Assembly: GCA_001818895.1 (NCBI GenBank)
Contig: MHLB01000040.1
Coordinates: 2,196-7,594, forward strand
Direction of reading: 5' to 3'
Source of the DNA: Candidatus Liptonbacteria bacterium RIFCSPLOWO2_01_FULL_53_13
GTDB taxonomy: Bacteria > Patescibacteriota > Minisyncoccia > UBA6257 > 2-01-FULL-56-20
DNA length: 5,399 nt
Shown here: in pieces, positions 1-4,724 of the stretch
Position numbering within the stretch: the stretch's first letter is position 1
How the letters are laid out: every line of letters begins with the position of its first letter
The notes under the pieces: generated by a model
What the model saw: the letters and a program-made list of their open reading frames with translations, nothing else
The model's database searches: none
What the model was told of the DNA's origin: nothing
Position numbers and translations under genes: made by a program

Positions 1-206
1 ATATTCATAAAAAGCCCCTCGCGTCCGTTGTTCTCGGGGTAAAACACCTTATAATTGCCCGCGCGGAGCGCTTCCAGCGCATTATTGCCGTTCATCGCTT
101 CGTCGGGATAGAGCCCGGGCGGAAGCGTGGTAAGGTGGTAGAAACGGAAAAATCCTGCTATAATCAAAATTATACAAACGAGCCAAAATTCCTTGGTAAG
201 TTTCAT
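1..206 (-). CDS. GT-C fold membrane glycosyltransferase (ArnT/PMT-like), N-terminal fragment
   Basis: Reading the minus strand from the ATG at 206-204 gives 68 residues with no stop before the window edge, so the gene continues to the left. It begins MKLTKEFWLVCIILIIAGFF, a short positive start followed by one hydrophobic helix (about residues 7-23). The segment RFYHLTTLPPGLYPDEAMNG follows. An N-terminal transmembrane helix, then a Leu-Pro-Pro-Gly turn and an acidic Asp-Glu-Ala in the first extracytoplasmic loop, is typical of ArnT/PMT-like GT-C enzymes. These transfer sugars from polyprenyl-phosphate donors at the outer face of the membrane, and the loop acidic residue (here D35/E36) is the expected catalytic position. 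Acceptor and donor cannot be told. The gene diverges from all other genes in the window. There is no Shine-Dalgarno site, but a -10-like box lies 7 bases upstream of the ATG. The family call is from memory of such N-termini and rests on a fragment. Confidence 0.72.
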   Translation of the reverse strand, partial: MKLTKEFWLVCIILIIAGFFRFYHLTTLPPGLYPDEAMNGNNALEALRAGNYKVFYPENNGREGLFMN

Positions 207-213
207 TAATAAT

Positions 214-219
214 AGTATA
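214..219 (-). promoter_or_regulatory. -10-like box, possible leaderless promoter of the glycosyltransferase
   Basis: On the minus strand the sequence TATACT is followed by exactly 7 bases (ATTATTA) and then the ATG of the glycosyltransferase gene. That spacing would place the transcription start at or next to the start codon, giving a leaderless mRNA, which fits the absence of a Shine-Dalgarno site. No convincing -35 box is seen at 16-18 bases upstream. That region falls inside the palindromic repeat (best match TTCGCG). This is an inference from one hexamer in an AT-rich stretch. Confidence 0.35.
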
Positions 220-228
220 CATTAACTT

Positions 229-296
229 TGTCATTCCCGCGAAGGCGGGAATCCAGATGCGATTAAACTGGATGCCCGATCAGGTCGGGCATGACA
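229..296. repeat. 68-bp composite palindromic repeat (REP/MITE-like)
   Basis: The element is bounded by TGTCAT (229-234) and ATGACA (291-296). It contains a perfect 8-bp hairpin with stems 233-240 and 245-252 (ATTCCCGC / GCGGGAAT) around a GAAG loop. A second perfect 8-bp hairpin has stems 272-279 and 285-292 (ATGCCCGA / TCGGGCAT). An ATCCAG / CTGGAT pair (251-256, 268-273) links the two arms, so the whole unit can also fold as one long imperfect hairpin. Short palindromes of this CCCGC...GCGGG style are scattered in many bacterial genomes, but copy number in this genome cannot be judged from one window. It fills most of the gap between two divergent genes and overlaps the expected -35 region of the minus-strand gene. 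There is no T-tract to make it an obvious terminator. Confidence 0.85.
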
Positions 297-305
297 TATA
301 AAAAA

Positions 306-710
306 ATGCCCGACCAAATCGGAACCCCGCAATTTGAACACGCCGCGCTTGAGCAGGACATCAAGCGTCTTGCGGTTGAAATTCAGAGCAGGCGCGACCG
401 GCCGGAAACACAGGGAGTAAGCAGTAAGGAGGTCATCAAACAGACGATCCAGGGAATGCAGCCGACCGACACGCCCGCGCCCGCGCCGGGCGGGAATGTC
501 GTTCAGAACCCTCTGCCGGATTACGCCGCAAGCGCGCCCCCGGAAACCAAGCTTGAAATTGAATATTTGCTTGAGCTCGCGTTCCATCAAGGCATCTTAA
601 AGGCGAACGCCGCGGCGCAAAAAACGTCGCCGTTCGTGATGGACGCGTTCCATGACGCCCTCGCGGGGAAGTTGTATGAAGAATTGCAAAAGAGGGGAAT
701 TGTGGAGTAG
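306..710 (+). CDS. conserved hypothetical protein with Pro/Ala linker and alpha-helical C-terminal domain
   Basis: This is a 134-residue soluble protein with no signal peptide or membrane segment. Residues 8-30 (HAALEQDIKRLAVEIQSRR within the range) look like a charged amphipathic helix. A Pro/Ala/Gly-rich linker (TDTPAPAPGGN) follows, then a C-terminal helical domain containing NPLPDYAASAPPETKLEIEYLLELAFHQG in two parts and ending FVMDAFHDALAGKLYEELQKRG. The layout matches a small conserved hypothetical family I recall from Parcubacteria, with the LPDY...KLE...AFH.G and FHD.L..KLY.EL.KRG blocks. I know no function for it and see no catalytic motif. The ATG at 306 is preferred over the in-frame ATG at 291 because 291 lies inside the palindromic repeat. 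Neither has a Shine-Dalgarno site. The next gene is 14 or 68 bases downstream, depending on its start. Confidence 0.8.
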   Translation: MPDQIGTPQFEHAALEQDIKRLAVEIQSRRDRPETQGVSSKEVIKQTIQGMQPTDTPAPAPGGNVVQNPLPDYAASAPPETKLEIEYLLELAFHQGILKANAAAQKTSPFVMDAFHDALAGKLYEELQKRGIVE

Positions 711-743
711 CTTGCGGGCGCGAGATGGCAGTGAAGCGGCGGT

Positions 744-771
744 TTGACGGAAAAAGCGAGACGTATACAAT
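744..771 (+). promoter_or_regulatory. possible internal promoter for a leaderless coiled-coil gene
   Basis: TTGACG (744-749) and TACAAT (766-771) are separated by 16 bases and resemble a sigma70-type pair. TACAAT is followed by exactly 7 bases (GAAAGGT) and then the ATG at 779. That is the same -10-to-ATG distance as in the divergent glycosyltransferase gene, so transcription could begin at or next to this start codon. This supports 779 over the upstream in-frame ATGs at 725 and 770. The site is predicted by eye only and could be fortuitous. The two conserved hypothetical genes may equally be co-transcribed. Confidence 0.35.
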
Positions 772-778
772 GAAAGGT

Positions 779-1072
779 ATGAAAAAAGCATCAAAAAAAG
801 GAGAGAACGGAACGGGCGTCCTCTTGGAGCATATTGATTCCAAGCTTGACGTGGTGGTTGAAGGCCAACATTCGTTGCAAAACCAGATTAGCTCGAATCA
901 TGAGGAATTTCGGGAGTTTCGACGCGAGGTGGATTATAAATTTGAAACGGTGTTTGATGAATTGCGCATTATCCGCAATGACTTGAAAGAGAAAGTAGGG
1001 AGGGATGAATTCATGGCGCTTGAAAAACGGCTCGTACAACTTGAAAAGAAATCCTCTCATTCTTTGAAGTGA
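779..1072 (+). CDS. small coiled-coil protein of unknown function
   Basis: The protein is 97 residues from the ATG at 779. In-frame ATGs at 725 and 770 would add 18 or 3 residues. It opens MKKASKKGENGTG, a flexible basic start, and then LLEHIDSKLDVVVEGQHSLQ begins a nearly continuous helix to the end. Heptad-like hydrophobic spacing continues through the VDYKFETVFDELRIIRNDLK block and KVGRDEFMALEKRLVQLEKK, which indicates a coiled coil. I recognise the pattern, in particular DYK.ETVFDELRIIRN.LKEKVGRDEF, as a frequent small hypothetical protein of Parcubacteria; no function is known to me. The start at 779 is favoured by a -10-like box 7 bases upstream and by the usual beginning of the family just before the LLE..DSKLD block. 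Its TGA stop (1070-1072) overlaps the ATG of the next gene by one base, so the two are probably translationally coupled. Confidence 0.8.
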   Translation: MKKASKKGENGTGVLLEHIDSKLDVVVEGQHSLQNQISSNHEEFREFRREVDYKFETVFDELRIIRNDLKEKVGRDEFMALEKRLVQLEKKSSHSLK

Positions 1073-2865
1073 TGAGCGAAAAACGCTCCTGCCAAAACTG
1101 CCAATCCGAGTTCACCATTAAACCGGAAGATTTTGATTTCTACGGAAAGATAAAAGTGCCTCCGCCGACCTTTTGCCCGGAGTGCCGCGCGGTGCGGCGG
1201 ATGACGTGGCGGAACGAGCGGACGCTTTACAAGCGGAAATGCGACGCGACCGGAAAAGACATCATCACGATGTTCGCTCCAGAGAGCGGCTTGAAAGTAT
1301 ACGAACGCGATTATTGGTGGTCTGACGACTGGGACCAGCTGAATTCCGGAAGAGAATACGATTTCTCCAAGCCGTTTTTTGTGCAATATCGCGAACTTTT
1401 TTCCCGTGCGCCGTTGCCGAATCTGGCGAATACGAACGTTACAAGAAGCGAATACGGCAACCATAACGCGGACTGCAAGAATTGTTATCTTCTCTATGCG
1501 TCATTCAGGAATGAGAACGTGCATTATTCAAGCGGCTCAATAGACGGGAAAGATTCAATGGATATGTATATCATTGAACGCGCCGAGCAGTGCTACGAAG
1601 ATTCATTCGGCATGGGCCTTCACAAAGTATTTTTTTCCTACGATTCGGACGACAGCATGGACTCCTCGTTTATCCACGCATGCAAAAATATGAGCGATTG
1701 CATAGGGTGCATCAATCTTCGCAACAAGTCATTCCACATATGGAACACACCCTACTCCAAAGAAGAATATAAAAAGAAACTCGCGGAATTTGACCTAGGG
1801 AGCTATGCGAAACTTCAAAAAATCCAAACGCGATTTAAGGAATTTATTGCAAATTACCCGCGCCGCCACGTTTCAATTCTGAAATCGGTGAACTCCACAG
1901 GGGACATGATGGTCAATGCGAAAAACTGCAAGAACTGTTTTGACGGGTTTGGCGGCGTGGAGGACTCAAAATATATAATCCATGCCGCGGAGCTTAAGGA
2001 TTCCTACGACGGCTACGGCTTGGGCGGACATGCTGAATTGCTGTATGAAAGCGTTGATTCCGGCATACAGGCATCACGCTATAAGTCGGCGGTATACGTG
2101 CATGGGTGTCACGACGTGGGATACGCCTATTGTTGCCATTCTTCCTCGTATCTTTTTGGATGTGTTGGCCTGCGGAGCAAAAAGTATTGTATTTTGAACA
2201 AACAATATACAAAAGAAGAGTACGAATCGCTTGTGCCGAAAATTATCGCGCATATGAACGAGATGCCGTACGAATCGCACGTCACCGGTCACGTGTCACC
2301 CGTCACATATAAGTACGGGGAATTTTTTCCGTCCGACATATCGCCGTTCGCCTACAACGAGACCATCGCGCAGGAATACTATCCTCTTACGGAGGAAAAC
2401 GCGCTTGCCAAAGGATACGTATGGAAAACCCCTGCGGAGAAAAATTATGAGATATCGATGCGCGCGGAAGCGCTCCCCGACCACATTAATGCGGTGAAAG
2501 ACGAGATTCTTAATGAAGTCATCGGATGCATGCACGAAGGGAAATGCACGCATCAATGCACGACCGCGTTCAAGATCATCCCCGAAGAACTCCAATTCTA
2601 CCGCCAGCACAATCTTGCCTTGCCGCGCCTCTGTTCCAATTGCCGTCATTATGAGCGGCTTGCCAGGCGCAATCCGTTCAAACTCTGGCATCGCGCCTGC
2701 CAATGCGCGGGCAAAAAATCCGAAAACGGCGTTTATGCGAACACGGGTACGCATTCCTCGCACACGAACGGAGAGCATTGTCACAACGAATTTGAGACCG
2801 CCTACGCGCCGGAGAGACCGGAAATCATATACTGCGAGCAATGCTATCAAGCCGAGGTTGCTTGA
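1072..2865 (+). CDS. Cys-rich multi-zinc-ribbon protein, paralog 1 of the tandem array
   Basis: This is a 597-residue protein with 28 cysteines, no signal peptide and no membrane segment. Module order: zinc module A with C7/C10 and C35/C38 (CxxC-x24-CxxC), followed by R..R..WRNER.LYKR. A degenerate ribbon (57-81) keeps only C57. It is followed by WWSDDWD (82-88) and DFSKPFF. Cys-rich module 1 runs from about 135 to 233 and ends GCINL...YSKEEY. A charged helical insert (234-265) leads to module 2 (286-384), which repeats module 1 at a 151-residue period and ends GCVGL...YTKEEY. The GEFFPSDISPFAYNE block (416-430) precedes module A' (C492, C496, C521, C524, again x24). The final ribbon, with a His-rich insert, has C543, C545, C570, C588 and C591. 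Zinc binding by A and A' is likely; the biological role is unknown. The ATG at 1072 overlaps the previous stop; a GTG at 1069 would add one residue. Compared with paralog 2 it has a 14-residue insert near residue 404. Confidence 0.9.
   Translation: MSEKRSCQNCQSEFTIKPEDFDFYGKIKVPPPTFCPECRAVRRMTWRNERTLYKRKCDATGKDIITMFAPESGLKVYERDYWWSDDWDQLNSGREYDFSKPFFVQYRELFSRAPLPNLANTNVTRSEYGNHNADCKNCYLLYASFRNENVHYSSGSIDGKDSMDMYIIERAEQCYEDSFGMGLHKVFFSYDSDDSMDSSFIHACKNMSDCIGCINLRNKSFHIWNTPYSKEEYKKKLAEFDLGSYAKLQKIQTRFKEFIANYPRRHVSILKSVNSTGDMMVNAKNCKNCFDGFGGVEDSKYIIHAAELKDSYDGYGLGGHAELLYESVDSGIQASRYKSAVYVHGCHDVGYAYCCHSSSYLFGCVGLRSKKYCILNKQYTKEEYESLVPKIIAHMNEMPYESHVTGHVSPVTYKYGEFFPSDISPFAYNETIAQEYYPLTEENALAKGYVWKTPAEKNYEISMRAEALPDHINAVKDEILNEVIGCMHEGKCTHQCTTAFKIIPEELQFYRQHNLALPRLCSNCRHYERLARRNPFKLWHRACQCAGKKSENGVYANTGTHSSHTNGEHCHNEFETAYAPERPEIIYCEQCYQAEVA
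2281..2306 (+). repeat. heptanucleotide repeat (four GTCAC units) inside paralog 1
   Basis: GTCAC occurs at 2281, 2288, 2295 and 2302, an exact 7-base period with variable two-base spacers. It lies in coding sequence and reads VTGHVSPVT (residues 404-412). At this point paralog 1 has 20 residues between the conserved His-Met and Gly-Glu-Phe-Phe, against 6 in paralog 2. The extra 42 bases contain the repeat. Because 7 is not a multiple of 3, gain or loss of one unit would shift the reading frame. Confidence 0.75.
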
Positions 2866-2901
2866 TGACATTCTAACATTCTGCAGAATGTTAGAATGTC
2901 A
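2866..2901. repeat. 36-bp perfect palindrome directly after paralog 1
   Basis: The sequence from 2866 to 2901 is a perfect inverted repeat with two 18-base arms (TGACATTCTAACATTCTG and its complement) and no spacer. Each arm contains two copies of ACATTCT separated by one base, so the unit is a nested direct and inverted repeat. It begins on the base after the TGA stop of paralog 1. It could form a long mRNA hairpin, with about 16 pairs and a TGCA loop. No run of T follows, so it is not a standard intrinsic terminator. It could instead be a protein-binding site, an mRNA-stabilising 3' hairpin or a dispersed repeat. Confidence 0.9.
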
Positions 2902-2909
2902 GAAATATC

Positions 2910-3018
2910 ATGAACCAGGAAACGAGAGATTGCCAGAATCCCGACGCAAGGTCGGGGCCCCCTGCCTCGTCGGCAAGGCGGGCGACCCCGGGGGCGTCGG
3001 GACTGTAAACCAAAATGA
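2910..3018 (+). pseudogene. orphan 5' relic of another array paralog, interrupted by a palindromic element
   Basis: The ATG at 2910 opens MNQETRDCQN, matching the first ten residues of paralog 3 (MNSETRICQN) at 8 of 10 positions and the CQNC start of the other paralogs. At base 2939 the match stops where a 64-bp palindromic element begins. If 2939-3002 is removed, the frame continues AAC TGT AAA CCA AAA TGA, giving MNQETRDCQNCKPK and a stop. That restores the invariant second Cys and the Lys seen in paralog 3. The restored TGA (3016-3018) overlaps the ATG of paralog 2 as ATGA. As it stands the frame runs through the element and ends at TAA 3006-3008, giving a 32-residue peptide. This looks like a remnant of a lost or recombined copy. 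It could still be translated as a leader peptide, which cannot be decided here. Confidence 0.65.
2939..3002. repeat. 64-bp GC-rich palindromic element inserted in the relic
   Basis: Outer arms TCCCGACGC (2939-2947) and GCGTCGGGA (2994-3002) are perfectly complementary over 9 bases. Inside are further complementary pairs: GCCCCC (2957-2962) with GGGGGC (2990-2995), GGTCG (2950-2954) with CGACC (2983-2987), and GCCT (2964-2967) with AGGC (2976-2979). Several alternative folds are therefore possible. It is far more GC-rich than its flanks, and its size is close to that of the 229-296 element, though the sequence differs. The complementary ends coincide exactly with the points where removal rejoins the family reading frame, which argues that it is an insertion. 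No transposase or clear target-site duplication is visible. Confidence 0.8.
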
Positions 3019-4673
3019 CCGAAGAACGAATTTGCCAAAATTGTCGTGCGACGTTCACGATTGAACCGGATGATTTTACGTTTTATGAAAAAATAAGCGT
3101 GCCTCCGCCGACGTGGTGCCCGCGGTGCAGATTGCAAAGGCGGTTGCTTTTCCGCAATTTTAAGACGCTCTACAAGCGCCCCTCGGACCGGTCCATGAAG
3201 CCGATCATCTCCGTGTATTCCCAGCGCGCGCCGTACAAGATATATACCCACGATGAATGGTGGGCGGATGATTGGGACGCGAAGATATACGGGCGGCCGT
3301 TTGATTTCACGAGGCCGTTCTTTGAGCAGTTCAAAGAATTATTATTGAGCGTGCCACGGGTCGCGATTATGAACACGCAGAGCGAAAATTGTGAATACGC
3401 CAACTTTGTCCTAAAGAGCAAAAACTGCTATCTGGTGTTCGGGTGCGTGGAAGACGAGGATTGCGCCTACGGGCACATCGTATGGGAATCCAAGGATTCA
3501 ATTGACAATCTTTACCTCTATAAATCGGAGCTCTGCTACGAATCCATTGATTGCCTCGGTTCGTACAAGCTTTTCTACTGCCAGGAATGCGAGAACTGTA
3601 CGGAGAGCATAGGGCTTTTTGATTGCCGCGGGTGCGCCAACTGCATCGGGTGCGTCGGTTTAAGCCAGAAATCGCATTATATTTTTAATGAGCCGGTCGG
3701 AAGAGAAGCGTACGAGGCGTTTTTGAAAGAACATCCGCTCACCGACGCGGCAACCATCGCGCTCATACTTCAGAAACAAGCGGAGCTTCGCAAAAAAGTT
3801 CCCCAAAGATTTTTCTTCGGTTCCAAGAACAGCGACGTGTCGGGAAATCACATTTATAACGCGCGCGACGTCCACGCCTCTTTTGATATCAAAAGAGGCG
3901 AACACGCGAGATACGCCTACACGGGTAAAGATGTAGTGGAAACATACGATGCCTCATTTTGCGGGGCGCGCACCGAGCGCGAATGCGAAGTGCTTACTTC
4001 GCATGGAAAGGATATTTATTTCTCGCATATGTGCACGAATTGCACGGATGTGTACTATTCGGATGCCTGTTCTAACGCGCATAATATTTTCGGGTGCGCC
4101 GGGCTGAAGGGAGGCGAATATTGCATTTTGAATCAAGAGTATCCGAAAGAGGAATACGTGGCGCTCAAAGAAAAAATCATCGCGCACATGAAGCGTACGG
4201 GCGAGTGGGGAGAGTTTTTTCCTGCTTCTCTTTCCCCGTTTTCCTACAACGAATCAATCGTGCAGGAATATATGCCGCTTGAAAAAGAAGAGGCGCTTGC
4301 GCAAGGTTTCCGTTGGACGGACGATTTGCCGAGCACGGTAGGATTGGAAACGATTGCGTACGCGGACCTGCCGAAAGACCCGCAAACGTTCACCGACGAC
4401 CTGCTCAAGCACATCTTAAAATGCGGAACGTGCGGAAGGAACTACCGCTTAATACCGAGCGAACTGTCGTTTTACCGCCGGATGCAGCTACCCTTGCCTC
4501 CGCACTGTTTCAACTGCCGGCACGCCGCGCGGATGAGGAAGCGCAATGTTCGCGAGCTCTGGCCGGGAACGTGCGCCAAATGCGGCACCGCGTTCCGGAC
4601 ATCGTATAATGAAGCACAGCAGAAAGAATTCAAAATTTACTGCGAGTCCTGCTATCAAAGCGAGATGGGGTAA
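3015..4673 (+). CDS. Cys-rich multi-zinc-ribbon protein, paralog 2 of the tandem array
   Basis: This is a 552-residue protein with 32 cysteines and no signal peptide. Zinc module A is C7/C10-x24-C35/C38. The following ribbon is fully degenerate: the four expected Cys positions are S57, S60, T78 and E81, with the x17 spacing kept. Then come WWADDWD and DFTRPFF. Central module 1 carries a dense ladder C189, C192, C195, C204, C207, C210, C213, and ends GCVGL...REAY. Module 2 ends GCAGL...YPKEEY (361-381) but lacks the NCKNC entry of paralog 1. The GEFFPASLSPFSYNE block (399-413) leads to module A' (C470/C473-x24-C498/C501, with FNCRHAARM) and a final ribbon C520/C523-x19-C543/C546. It most likely binds several metal ions in the cytoplasm; function is unknown. 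The start at 3015 has no Shine-Dalgarno site and follows the paralog relic. The DNA contains a 26-bp palindrome and a 9-bp hairpin within the coding sequence. Confidence 0.9.
   Translation: MTEERICQNCRATFTIEPDDFTFYEKISVPPPTWCPRCRLQRRLLFRNFKTLYKRPSDRSMKPIISVYSQRAPYKIYTHDEWWADDWDAKIYGRPFDFTRPFFEQFKELLLSVPRVAIMNTQSENCEYANFVLKSKNCYLVFGCVEDEDCAYGHIVWESKDSIDNLYLYKSELCYESIDCLGSYKLFYCQECENCTESIGLFDCRGCANCIGCVGLSQKSHYIFNEPVGREAYEAFLKEHPLTDAATIALILQKQAELRKKVPQRFFFGSKNSDVSGNHIYNARDVHASFDIKRGEHARYAYTGKDVVETYDASFCGARTERECEVLTSHGKDIYFSHMCTNCTDVYYSDACSNAHNIFGCAGLKGGEYCILNQEYPKEEYVALKEKIIAHMKRTGEWGEFFPASLSPFSYNESIVQEYMPLEKEEALAQGFRWTDDLPSTVGLETIAYADLPKDPQTFTDDLLKHILKCGTCGRNYRLIPSELSFYRRMQLPLPPHCFNCRHAARMRKRNVRELWPGTCAKCGTAFRTSYNEAQQKEFKIYCESCYQSEMG
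3875..3900. repeat. 26-bp perfect palindrome inside paralog 2
   Basis: Bases 3875-3900 read the same on both strands, with two 13-base arms (CGCCTCTTTTGAT and its complement) and no spacer. The segment encodes residues around ASFDIKRGE. It aligns without an insertion to the matching part of paralog 1 (CFDGFGG), so it does not look like an inserted element. A perfect 26-bp palindrome is not expected by chance in a few kilobases. No T-tract follows. Confidence 0.85.
3983..4004. repeat. 9-bp perfect hairpin inside paralog 2
   Basis: ATGCGAAGT (3983-3991) and ACTTCGCAT (3996-4004) pair perfectly around a GCTT loop. It encodes part of ECEVLTSHG. It lies about 80 bases after the 26-bp palindrome, in a stretch where paralog 1 is longer and aligns poorly. 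It may be a small dispersed repeat or may be chance. Confidence 0.5.
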
Positions 4674-4696
4674 GAATAGTCGCCAATAGATTTATT

Positions 4697-4716
4697 TCCC
4701 GAGCGAAGTCGAGGGA
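4697..4716. repeat. short imperfect palindrome before paralog 3, overlapping a possible ribosome-binding site
   Basis: TCCCGAGCGAAGTCGAGGGA has pairing ends (TCCC with GGGA) and resembles a short CGA-rich repeat commonly seen between bacterial genes, as far as I recall. It lies in the 51-base gap between paralogs 2 and 3. Its right arm contains GAGG (4711-4714), 10 bases before the ATG at 4725. It could act as a weak Shine-Dalgarno sequence that is partly hidden when the hairpin forms. Confidence 0.5.
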
Positions 4717-4724
4717 TTACCAAT

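Noticed and set aside
229..296. CRISPR repeat or tRNA-like cloverleaf
   Set aside because: There is a single copy with no spacers, and the nested hairpins lack the tRNA arms, anticodon loop and CCA-side features.
291..305. ATG at 291 as start of the first hypothetical gene
   Set aside because: The codon is part of the terminal ATGACA of the palindromic repeat, and the ATG at 306 is a simpler choice. It cannot be ruled out.
725..778. Upstream in-frame starts at 725 and 770 for the coiled-coil gene
   Set aside because: There is no Shine-Dalgarno site, and the added residues (MAVKRRFDGKSETYT) do not fit the family's usual start. This is not excluded, only less likely.
779..2865. Recoded TGA (Gly or Trp) as in SR1/Gracilibacteria
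   Set aside because: Two genes end in TGA at natural family boundaries, no TGA occurs inside the long genes, and Trp is encoded by TGG.
2296..2871. Long open frame on the minus strand (191 codons) opposite paralog 1
   Set aside because: It lies wholly antisense to a well-supported gene, shows no family motif and reads as low-complexity basic/hydrophobic sequence. It is a shadow of the plus-strand codon pattern.
2866..2901. Intrinsic terminator after paralog 1
   Set aside because: The hairpin is strong but is followed by AGAAATATC rather than a run of T, and more family sequence begins 9 bases later.
2513..3064. Plus-strand open frame in another register across the paralog 1 / paralog 2 junction
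   Set aside because: Its composition is Arg/Ser/Thr/Pro-rich, as expected of an out-of-frame reading, and it overlaps two real genes. Its only conserved-looking content is explained by the true frames.
1072..4673. CaiB/BaiF-type CoA-transferase name
   Set aside because: I have an uncertain recollection that similar CPR proteins are sometimes given this label. Nothing in the sequence resembles a CoA-transferase, so it was not used.
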